64,000 nt of DNA from G965216255 sp965216255 (lineage in GTDB: Bacteria > Bacteroidota > Rhodothermia > Rhodothermales > Bin80): NCBI GenBank assembly GCA_965216255.1, contig OZ244148.1:4154001-4218000 (forward strand), read 5' to 3'. The stretch's first letter is position 1. The number at the start of each line of letters is the position of its first letter. The position numbers and the translations under genes were made by a program. Positions 10,756 to 19,300 of this stretch are shown piece after piece. Below the pieces are notes generated by a model. That model was not told where the DNA came from. It worked only from the letters and a program-made list of their open reading frames with translations, and did not search any database.

Positions 10756-13191
10756 ATGGTTGCGCTGCTGGCACTCTTTTGGGGAATCTGGCAAGTGGGT
10801 CAGGGATGCCAACCTGCCTGCGCCGTGCAGGCAGCAGCAGCTACGACCATGATTCGAGTTGATGGTGTGCTGGACGAAGCGGGCTGGGCAACTGCAGTTC
10901 CAGCTACCGACTTCTTGCAGGCTACCCCTGACGAAGGGAAACCGGCTACATTTGCGTCCGAGATCCACATCTTGCACGATGAGCGTACGCTCTACATTGG
11001 GGCCGTTCTGTATGACTCAGAGCCGGATCAGATTAGGCGCACATTGGGCAGGCGTGACAGATTCAACTCGGCTGATTGGTTTGCCGTTGCCCTGGACACG
11101 TACAACGACGGCAAGACAGCGTTCAACTTCGCGGTCAATGCTTCGGGCGTGCGAGTGGAAGGCATGCTGGTTGACGGAGCATATCCAAGCGAGACTGCAG
11201 TGGAGGACATATTTAGGGATGCCGTCTTCGGGTTTGACACGTCATGGGATGCCGAATGGCAGGCTCGTGTACGGCTAGACAGTACCGGTTGAACGGCGGA
11301 GTTGGCCATACCGCTTTCCGCCCTGGAGATTGCCAGTACCCGGGATATGAATTGGGGGATAAACTTTCGGCGCATGATTGCACGCAAGGCCGAGGTGGAC
11401 GAATGGGCCCTGGTGCCCACGCGGGAACGAAACGGAGGCACTGTGTCCCGCTTCGGAACAATGCATCTGGAGCACCGCATACGCCCTGCCGTCCACCGCT
11501 GGGTCATTCCCCACGTCAATGCGGCTGCGATATATGAGTTGACGGGTAGACCTACGATTCTGCCTGTTCCCGGTATTGAGGCCGAACTGGCCTTGAAGCC
11601 CGGCGTCGTCATTCAGACGGCGGCTGTGCCGGAGTTCCTGCCGGAGGATTTCCGCGAATTTCTCAGAAAGCCACTGATAGATGGCCAAAACAGCGTCGAG
11701 TACGGCAGACTCTTTCCGGCCAGCCAGCAGTTGATAGCCTACACGGCCGCCGGCGCAAACACATTGTTTCGCGATCTGGCGTCCGTCAATTCGGCGCCTT
11801 TAATTCTGGGCGCGTCATCGCTGCACGGGCGATTGCCACAGGGGCTAACTTTTGCCGGAGTAGGGACCGTGGCGCTGGGGACATCATTTTTCGATTTCCC
11901 TTTAGGGTTTGTGGTGCGGTTGCAACAAGACGTTGGAAAGTTGTCGCGCGTCGGACTTACGGGCACGTTAGGCCCGGTTGGCGAATACGTAAGCGCAGCA
12001 AATGTGGACATTGCTGAACTGGCAGCAGTGTCCCAATTAGACTGGGATTTACGTATCGGGCAGAATACCGGGCGCGTAGCTGGCCAAGTGGCTGCCTCTC
12101 GAGTACGCGAGCTGATTTTTGCCTGTGAGGTAGACTGCGACTCCACGTTGCAAAGAGTCAGACGTGTCACCGGTCGCCGCACTGGCATTACGGCGCGACT
12201 GGAATACGGGCAGCTGGGCAAGGCGTGGAACTGGTTCGCCCGCGCAGAGGTGACGCACCCAGATTTCGCTGTAGGGCCTGCCGGCATCGCGCGTGCGGCT
12301 GATCAAGCCGCGATTGCTGTGGGTGTACGCCATTCCGATTCCGGTGGCAATAGGTTCATGAAGAAAGGTAAGTTTTCCATAGCGGCCAGCCAGTGGTATT
12401 CCTATGCGGACCTGCACGTCCAGGAAACTGCACTAACCGGTCACGCTGCCTGGCTGACTCCATGGTACAACGAGGTGTCTGTATCGGCGGGAGGTGGCCT
12501 ACTCTCGTCAAACAAATGGCGATTCAGCGCCGATGTGACGGTCGCGAGCGACACCAGACGCTACTGGACGCTTGCACCTGGGTTTGGCACCACGGTGACC
12601 ACGGATGGTGTACGCAATTCGTCCGCATGGTTGCGGGTGGACGGCCGCGCCGGGTCAAGGATCACGCTTAATGCGCTCGTTGGCATGGCAGGCACGAGGC
12701 AGGGCACGAAAGCTTCAGGAGCCAAGGCGAGAGCGGCGGCAGCTCAGTCGATCGGAAGAGCGGCATCCGGGCGCGCTGCGGAATTCGGTCACTTCGTTGC
12801 GGTACGCCAGTGCGCATACGGATATGCTGTGGCGTCCACTTCCGTCATATCCGCAAGGTGCGTCTTCGGAGACGTCACCACTCTGATGGCCATTACGCGG
12901 CGCATGGATCTGGAGCTTGGGTTTTCAGTTCAGGCAACGGGACATGAGCAAGGGCAGGACACGACGGCTGCGCCTCGGAGCGGCTCTGACAGCCGCGTTG
13001 ACCTTTTTGCCGGGCTCAGGTGGGAGTACAAGCGAGGCTCTGTCATAAGCCTTGGCACTTACCACACACTGACGCTGAAGCGGTTCCCGCGTTCCGCCTG
13101 GCGCAACACTTGGGATCTGGCTACCCTTCCATTTGATGGGCAAAGAGAATGGCTTTTTGTATTCCGCATAACGCGAAAGGTGTGGCGGTAA
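10756..13191 (+). pseudogene. DUF5916 outer-membrane protein with family-9 carbohydrate-binding-like domain, interrupted by one stop
   Basis: Two open segments (10756-11292 and 11302-13191) lie in the same frame, separated only by TGA at 11290-11292. Joined they give about 811 residues, the usual length for DUF5916. The first segment has a hydrophobic leader and a carbohydrate-binding-family-9-like domain (IRVDGVLDEAGWATA, FASEIHILHDERTLYIG, SADWFAVALDTYNDG). The second starts TAELAIPLSALEI, which in intact relatives follows a Trp (G-W-T-A-E-I-A-I-P). The TGA is thus most simply a TGG-to-TGA nonsense mutation. The remainder looks like a beta-barrel ending near VFRITRKVW. No frameshift is seen, so the break may be recent, a sequencing error, or read through. 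The family has no defined function. Confidence 0.75.
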
Positions 13192-13288
13192 GCGCGATTG
13201 CTGCACGCCGGTAAGCATCCGGTGAATCCCATCTTGTGAGGTGGCGGTGGGGTTGGGATCTTGTGTATGGACAATTCACAACGATCTC

Positions 13289-13594
13289 ATGGGCAAGACG
13301 AGACGTAGTTCGCAGGAGATGTATCCGCTTGTGGAGTGCTACCTGCAAGGAAGCCAGGGCGCGGAGGCGTTTTGTGCGGAGCGTGGCATTAGCTTGGCTC
13401 AGCTCTATCACTGGCGGCGGAAGTATTTGAAACGCACAGCATCCGCAGGCGAGGCATTCCTGGAGATTAGCGCGCCAGCCGTGCACGGGCGTGCGGTGGT
13501 GGAGGTGCTCCACCCTGATGGGGCGCTGGTGCGTTTCTTCGTTCCGGTACCGGCTTCATTCTTGGTGTCCGTATTTGAGGGAAGCAGAGCATGA
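13289..13594 (+). CDS. tnpA: IS66-family TnpA-like accessory protein (remnant element)
   Basis: 102 residues from ATG 13289 (an upstream in-frame start at 13241 is less likely). The helix-turn-helix region (YPLVECYLQGSQGAEAFCAE, then GISLAQLYHWRRKYL) followed by a short beta region ending VPVPASFLVSVFEG matches the small first protein of IS66-type elements, a DNA-binding accessory to the TnpC transposase. Immediately downstream is a short decayed second-ORF remnant, and no tnpC is present in the window. The gene is therefore an orphan from a mostly deleted insertion sequence. Confidence 0.6.
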   Translation: MGKTRRSSQEMYPLVECYLQGSQGAEAFCAERGISLAQLYHWRRKYLKRTASAGEAFLEISAPAVHGRAVVEVLHPDGALVRFFVPVPASFLVSVFEGSRA

Positions 13595-13737
13595 TGGTGC
13601 TGGGTTCGGGTATCCGTCCGGTAAAGTACAGGGTGAGGCAGACTGCGGCTTTTGCCTACGGAGAATGGACTGGTAGCGCGCCGGTTTGGCGGGTCTGGGT
13701 GGTGAGTTGCTCACAGGTGTAGCCGGTCACAGGCATC
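13591..13737 (+). pseudogene. Degenerate IS66 tnpB-like remnant
   Basis: ATG 13591 overlaps the end of the TnpA-like gene (ATGA), as tnpB does in IS66 elements. The frame stops after about 27 codons. Reading on with frame changes gives fragments such as RMDW and GLAGLGGELLTG, resembling the DMRKGFDGLSGLV-N-x-L core of IS66 TnpB. The match is short, so this is a tentative call. Confidence 0.4.
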
Positions 13738-13885
13738 GGTTCACAAAAACGGTCGTTTTTCCGAACCGCACGGGACGGACCGAAATCAGGCCGAAACCGG
13801 CCGTTTTCCGGGCCGGAAAACCAGTTCGCGAAATCAAAGTACAGTTAATATCCTCGGACATGAGTTTCGCAAACCAGGTGCATCG

Positions 13886-14011
13886 AAGAACTTCGGCTAT
13901 ACCCGCGTATCGACGCGGGAGCAGCACTTGGCTTTGCAGCTCAATGGACTCAGGAAGGATAGCAAACGAGCTCATCCGGTTGGTGCGAAGTTTAAGCAGC
14001 GCAGAATCTGA
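13886..14011 (+). pseudogene. Serine recombinase (resolvase/invertase) N-terminal fragment
   Basis: In the frame of 13886 the sequence reads KNFGYTRVSTREQHLALQL and continues NGLRKD before losing similarity and reaching TGA 14009-14011. The Y-x-R-V-S-T-x-x-Q core with the catalytic Ser is diagnostic of the serine recombinase N-terminus. There is no start codon in a sensible place and about 150 residues are missing, so this is a dead fragment, probably from the same transposon debris as the IS66-like genes upstream. Confidence 0.6.
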
Positions 14012-14153
14012 AGCAAATCATTAATGATGAGCCCAACCTACGCACTGTTTCCCTCCCAGATAATGGGAAGACAAAGTCGGGATGTCGTGCCTGACCAGAG
14101 GCACATAGCCGATTGGAAAGTTACAGAGCCTTATCGTTCAACCGTCGACCCTT

Positions 14154-14848
14154 TCAGGCACTGCAATCAGAGGGAGTTATGAAACGCGTTGCCTTCCTTT
14201 TGGGAGCCGGATCGTCCATTCGCGCCGGATACAGTTCCACTAATTGTGCCTGACAAAGCGGATACGCCGGATTATCGGCTTCCAGGCCGGTAACCGCTTC
14301 GCCGAAGCCGGAGGCAACCAATTGCGCATTGCCTACCAGTCGCTCGGACCAACGCGTATCGCCCAACGGGGCGCCGCCAAATTCATTCATGGCCCAGGAA
14401 TTCGCGTCAAGGCCTTCTGCAGCAGAGCGGGTCGGTGTCAGATCCACATACGCAACACCCAAACGGCACCGCCACCGTCGGTCCAACTCGTACACATAAA
14501 TAGACTTGAGCGTCTTGGTACAGGCATTCGTTTTGGCGCGTCGTCCCCGACCCAAGGTAGATCCAATATACAGGAAATTGGCGGCCTTGAAGCATGCCCC
14601 GTCCTGATCCGGGGCTACAAAGGTCTCCACCACCCACGGACGGTATCCGTACTGCCGCTCAAAATCGATGCCGAGACGTTGCAGCACCATCCCCAGCACA
14701 TGACTCTGGCCAGATGGCGGCACCGTACCGATGGGCGAATCAGAAATCGGCTCAGCCCCACCACCCGGTTCAGGTAGGCTTTACGCTGCGCCTCACTCCA
14801 GGCCATCCACTTTTCGCGAGGCGCCAGATGAAGGATACGCTCCGGCAC
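14154..14848 (-). pseudogene. N-terminal fragment of a DUF4338 / Tn5-type transposase
   Basis: Two overlapping minus-strand frames join near 14727: 14848 downward reads EKWMAWSEAQRKAYLN and LSRFLIRPSVRC, then after a frameshift SHVLGMVLQRLGIDFERQYG, WVVETFVAPDQDG, AANFLYIGSTLGRGRRAK. This is the DUF4338 signature, also found in DruA. Further on, WAMNEFGGAPLGDTRWSERL matches the Tn5/IS4-type transposase DNA-binding domain (W-x-x-x-E-F-x-x-A-x-L-G-D-x-R). The catalytic DDE part is missing and similarity ends near 14160. A catalytic C-terminal half of the same type sits at 31884-32798 on the opposite strand. Confidence 0.65.
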
Positions 14849-14905
14849 TCTTTAGACCCACAATTTGACAGCATCTATCTCGCCCACTGAACTGAAAATA
14901 CGTTT

Positions 14906-14922
14906 GGACCGTGCCACGGTCC
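14906..14922. other. 8-bp perfect inverted repeat with 1-nt centre
   Basis: GGACCGTG and CACGGTCC are separated by one base. The palindrome lies just outside the DUF4338/IS4 fragment and upstream of the phase-variable gene. It could be an operator, an IS end structure or a weak terminator; no T-run follows on either strand. Confidence 0.4.
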
Positions 14923-14961
14923 AGTAGTATCTTAGTAATCAAAGGTCATCACGCTGCCCGG

Positions 14962-15031
14962 ATTTAACATACGTACACGTAGATACCATTACTTAACATA
15001 CGTTTAAATAGATATCATTATTTAACATACG
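14962..15031 (+). repeat. 29-bp AT-rich tandem repeat, about 2.4 units
   Basis: The block TTAACATACG recurs at 14964, 14993 and 15022 with an exact 29-bp period. The intervening 17-bp segments end in TAGATACCATT and TAGATATCATT. The array is AT-rich in a GC-rich setting and ends about 110 bp before the start codon at 15141, that is, where the promoter of the giant surface-protein gene should be. Confidence 0.75.
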
Positions 15032-15140
15032 GGCAAAAGGCAATACACAGAGGCAGGATTCGAAGCAGCATTCGTCGCCGCGATGCGGTGCTCCCCGGGA
15101 CTGTGCCCCCTCCCAAGATACACGAAAGGCCCCGTTCCTC

Positions 15141-16361
15141 ATGGCAATTGTCCAGATGGCGAAAAACGCCCAACCCGGGCTCAAGCTGGCGGGGCTCCTC
15201 CTGCTGCTACTGGTCGTTGCACCGGCCGCCGGGCGCGCCCAGTCCTCACCGGCGATTTCCATCGTGCTCTCGCCGGGCCACATGGTCCCGCAGGACACGG
15301 CGATCACCGCCACCGTCACCCTGGAAAACCTCGACCCGGGCAGCTACTCGTCCCTGGTCTTCCGCGCCGACCTGACCGAGTGGGACCAGCACTACCCGGC
15401 GTCCACCAGTTGCGAAGGCGAGGACACGGGCGAGGACATCCCCGTGGAGGTGAACGCGAGCCGGGAGACCTTCACGGTGGAAGTATGGAAGAGCTGTTCC
15501 GTCTACATCTACGCCCACTACACGCTGGACGCGGCACTCTTCCGGCTCGACTCCTCGGCGCCCGGCGGCAAGGTGGAGCTGGCGTCAGCGGAGACGCGGT
15601 TCGCGATGTCCCGCTACCTGGAAGCGGGCGAGATCCCGCCGCCGGCGGCGGCGGCGGCGGTGGCCGGGTGGCTGGACCCGGACCCCACGAGTTTCGAGTG
15701 GAAGGTCGGAGAGTGGGTTGTGTTCCGCACCCGGACCGACATCCTCCAGTACCTGAATAGCCACGTCGGTGTGCGCGGCGGCGGGTGGCCAGACGGCGCC
15801 ATCGCGGACCACGCTGATGGTATGGACGCTGAAGAGGCGTGTCGAAACGGCGACGACGGCAGTGTGAACTGGCGCCGCGCCATCAATCAGCCGCTTAAAT
15901 TAGTGGCCTGCCAGGCCGGCGAAGCGATCATGGAAGTGTGGCACGAGACGGAGGTGGAGAGACTCTCCACCTATAAGTTCCGCATACGTCCAGCAGGGGG
16001 GGGGGGGGGGGGGGACCACGCCGGCAGTCCGGGTTTCGACCACGGCGCTGACGGTGGACGAGGGTGGCAGCGGGACCTACACGGTGGAGTTGGCGTCGCA
16101 GCCGACGGGCGATGTGACGGTAACGCCTTCGGTCACGGGCGACGACGACGTGAAGGTGTCGGGGGCGCTGACCTTTACGTCCTCGAACTGGGGTACGGCG
16201 CAGACCGTGACGGTGAGCGCCGACGACGACGCCGACACGGCGGACGAAATGGCGACGGTGTCGCACGCGGTGGCGGGCGCCAACTACGGCTCGGTGACGG
16301 CGGCCTCGGTGGATGTGACCGTGACCGACAACGACTCGCCGGTGCTGACGGTGACGGGTGA
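15141..16361 (+). CDS. N-terminal part of phase-variable giant surface protein (signal peptide and N-terminal domain, OFF frame)
   Basis: ATG 15141 (or 15156) opens a signal peptide with a long Leu-rich core (GLLLLLLVVAPAAGRAQ). A roughly 250-residue N-terminal domain follows that I do not recognise (for example WDQHYPASTSCEGEDTGED, VGEWVVFRTRTDI), then a glycine run encoded by 19 consecutive G. Past the G run this frame gives a biased, non-homologous tail and stops at 16361. The other frame immediately becomes TTPAVRVSTTALTVDEGGSG and then 34 Calx-beta repeats. The true gene is therefore 15141-28950, with this segment joined in frame when the G run is one shorter or two longer. Codon use differs from the repeats: C-ending codons are frequent here. 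Confidence 0.8.
   Translation: MAIVQMAKNAQPGLKLAGLLLLLLVVAPAAGRAQSSPAISIVLSPGHMVPQDTAITATVTLENLDPGSYSSLVFRADLTEWDQHYPASTSCEGEDTGEDIPVEVNASRETFTVEVWKSCSVYIYAHYTLDAALFRLDSSAPGGKVELASAETRFAMSRYLEAGEIPPPAAAAAVAGWLDPDPTSFEWKVGEWVVFRTRTDILQYLNSHVGVRGGGWPDGAIADHADGMDAEEACRNGDDGSVNWRRAINQPLKLVACQAGEAIMEVWHETEVERLSTYKFRIRPAGGGGGGDHAGSPGFDHGADGGRGWQRDLHGGVGVAADGRCDGNAFGHGRRRREGVGGADLYVLELGYGADRDGERRRRRRHGGRNGDGVARGGGRQLRLGDGGLGGCDRDRQRLAGADGDG
15996..16014 (+). repeat. Homopolymeric (G)19 tract inside the coding region
   Basis: Nineteen consecutive G encode polyglycine between the N-terminal domain and the first repeat. Frames on either side differ by one base: upstream codons start at positions divisible by 3, downstream codons one later. 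A run of 15, 18 or 21 G would fuse them. Long poly-G/C runs are classic slipped-strand phase-variation sites in bacterial surface genes. A homopolymer length error in sequencing is the main alternative. Confidence 0.9.
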
Positions 16362-19300
16362 GAGCAAGGAGGAGGCGAATGGCCCGCTTGTGTTCACGCT
16401 CAGACTGTCTGCTCGGCGAGGGTATGACATAGAGCTTACGTATGCTACGGCGGACGTTACGGCGTTGGCGGAGGCGGACTATGTGTCCGTGGCAGCCGGC
16501 GGTATCACGATAGATGCGGGCACGCTGGATACGACGTTGGCGGTGCAGATGAAGGAAGATCCACGTGACGAAGCGGACGAGACGTTCGAGCTGACTGTGG
16601 CGGCGGTGGATGCCGCTGAGATAGGGCCGGGTTCGGTCTTGACGGCAGTGGGGACCATCCTGGACGATGACGCAGCACCGGTGCTGGCGGTGACGGGCGA
16701 GAGCAGGGAGGAGGCGAACGGTCCGCTGACGTTCACGTTCAGACTGTCTGCTCGGAGCGGGCGTGATATAGAGCTGACGTATGCTACGGCGGATGCCACG
16801 GCGACGGCGGGGGCGGACTATGAGGGAGTGGCAGCGGGCAGTGTCACGATAGAGGCGGGCACGCGGGCTACGACGTTGGCAGTGCAGATGAAGGAAGACC
16901 CACGTGACGAAGCGGACGAGACGTTCGAGTTGACTGTGGCGGCGATGGATGCCGCTAGGATAGAGTCGGGTTCGGTCTTGACGGCAGTGGGGACCATCCT
17001 GGACGATGACGCAGCACCGGTGCTGACGGTGACGGGTGAGAGCAAGGAGGAGGCGAATGGCCCGCTTGTGTTCACGCTCAGTCTGGATGCTGTGAGCGGG
17101 CGTGACATAGAGCTAACGTATGCTACGGCGGACGTCACGGCGACGGCAGGACTGGACTATGAGGGAGTGGCAGCGGGCAGTGTCACGATAGAGGCGGGCA
17201 TGCAGGCTACGACGTTGGCAGTGCAGATGAAGGAAGACCCACGTGACGAAGCGGACGAGACGTTCGAGTTGACTGTGGCGGCGATGGATGCCGCTAGGAT
17301 AGGGTCGGGTTCGGTCTTGACGGCAGTGGGGACCATCCTGGACGATGACGCAGCACCGGTGCTGACGATAGCGGATGCCGCGGCGGTGACGGAGGGTCAG
17401 AATGCGTCGTTTGTGGTAACGCTGCGACCGGCAAGTGGCAGGGATATAGTCATGACGTACGATACGGGCGGCGGGGATGATACGGCGACGGCGGAAGAGG
17501 ATTACGTGGCTGTGGCGCAGAAGGAGTTGACGATAGTGGCGGGAGAGACGGAGGTGGTGATACAGGTCGTGACAATAGATGATGACCTGGATGAACAGGA
17601 CGAGACGTTCGAGTTGACTATGGCGCCGATGAATGCCGCTGAGATAGAGTCGGGTTCGGATTTTACGGCAGTGGGGATGATTCTGGACAATGACGATTCG
17701 CCTCAATTGAGACTGGCGGGTTCGAGCGAAGAGGAGGCAAACGGCCCGCTTGTGTTCACGCTTAGTCTGGATGAAGTGAGCGGGCGTGACATAGTGCTGA
17801 CATATGCTACGGCGGATGTCACGGCGACGGCAGGACTGGACTATGCGTCCGTGGCAGCGGGCAGATTCACGATAGAGGCGGGCACGCGGGTAACGACGCT
17901 GGCGGCGCAGATGAAGGATGACGAAGTGGACGAGGAGGACGAGACGTTCGAGCTGACTGTGGTGCCTGTGGATACCGATAGGATAGGGTCGGGTTCGGTT
18001 TTGACGGCAGTGGGCACGATTCAGGACAATGACGATCCGCCGGTGCTGACGATAGAAGATGCGCCTTTGGTGACGGAGGGTGTATCAGCGGTGTTTCCGG
18101 TGAAGCTGAGTGTGGCAAGTGTGGAGGAGGTGACGGTGTCCTACACGACGGTGGATGTTACGGCAACGGGAGGGCTGGACTACGAGGCGGCAGTGGGCGG
18201 CAGTCTGGTCATACCGGCGGGCAAGACGGATACGACGATAGTGGTAAAGACCACAGACGATGAGCTGGACGAGGAGGATACGGAGATGTTCACGCTGGTG
18301 TTGAGCGTGCCGGTGAATGCGACGCTGGATGCGGATAAAGATGAGGGTACGGGCACGATACTCGACAATGACGATGCGCCGACGGTGAGTATAGAGGATG
18401 CGCCTTCAGTGACGGAAGGAGGGGATGCGGTATTTGCGGTGAAGCTGAGTGTGGCCAGTGCAAGTGAGGTGACGGTGCCGTATACGACATCGGACGCTAC
18501 CGCGACGGCGGGGCAGGACTACGAGGCGGCGGTAAGCGGCAGTCTGGTCATACCGGCGGGCAAGACGGATACGACGATAGTGGTAAAGACCACAGACGAT
18601 GAGCTGGACGAGGAGGATACGGAGATGTTCACGCTGGTGTTGAGCGTGCCGGTGAATGCGACGCTGGATGCGGATAAAGATGAGGGTACGGGCACGATAC
18701 TCGACAATGACGATGCGCCGACGGTGAGTATAGAGGATGCGCCTTCAGTGACGGAAGGAGGGGATGCGGTATTTGCGGTGAAGCTGAGTGTGGCCAGTGC
18801 AAGTGAGGTGACGGTGCCGTATACGACATCGGACGCTACCGCGACGGCGGGGCAGGACTACGAGGCGGCGGTAAGCGGCAGTCTGGTGATACCGGCGGGC
18901 AAGACGGATACGACCATAGTGGTAAAGACCACAGACGATGAGCTGGACGAGGAGGATACGGAGACGTTCGCGCTGGTGTTGAGCGCGCCGGTGGATGCGA
19001 CGCTGGATGCGGATAGAGATGAGGGTACGGGCACGATACTCGACAATGACGATGCGCCGACGGTGAGTATAGAGGATGCGCCTTCAGTGACGGAAGGAGG
19101 GGATGCGGTATTTGCGGTGAAGCTGAGTGTGGCCAGTGCAAGTGAGGTGACGGTGCCGTATGCGACATCGGACGCTACCGCGACGGCGGGGCAGGACTAC
19201 GAGGCGGCGGTAGGCGGAAGCCTGGTGATACCGGCGGGCAAGACGGATACGACCATAGTGGTGGGGACGAGCGACGATGTGCTCTCAGAGGAGACGGAGA

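Noticed and set aside
11290..11292. UGA read as Trp (alternative genetic code)
   Set aside because: Intact core genes such as ribH, dnaJ and grpE end in TGA, and the GC content is not that of known UGA-Trp bacteria.
14154..14848. Druantia (DruA) defence gene
   Set aside because: DUF4338 is shared with DruA, but here it continues into a Tn5-type transposase DNA-binding motif, is frameshifted, and has no druB-E neighbours.
16054..16361. Treating ATG 16054 as the true start of the giant protein
   Set aside because: It lies inside the first repeat (TVDEGGSG), leaves no signal peptide, and the same frame is open upstream to the G run with matching repeat sequence. The upstream exon-like part supplies the missing signal.
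18181..19196. CRISPR-like array
   Set aside because: The periodic units are 339-bp coding repeats with no short repeat/spacer alternation. No CRISPR array or cas gene was seen anywhere in the window.
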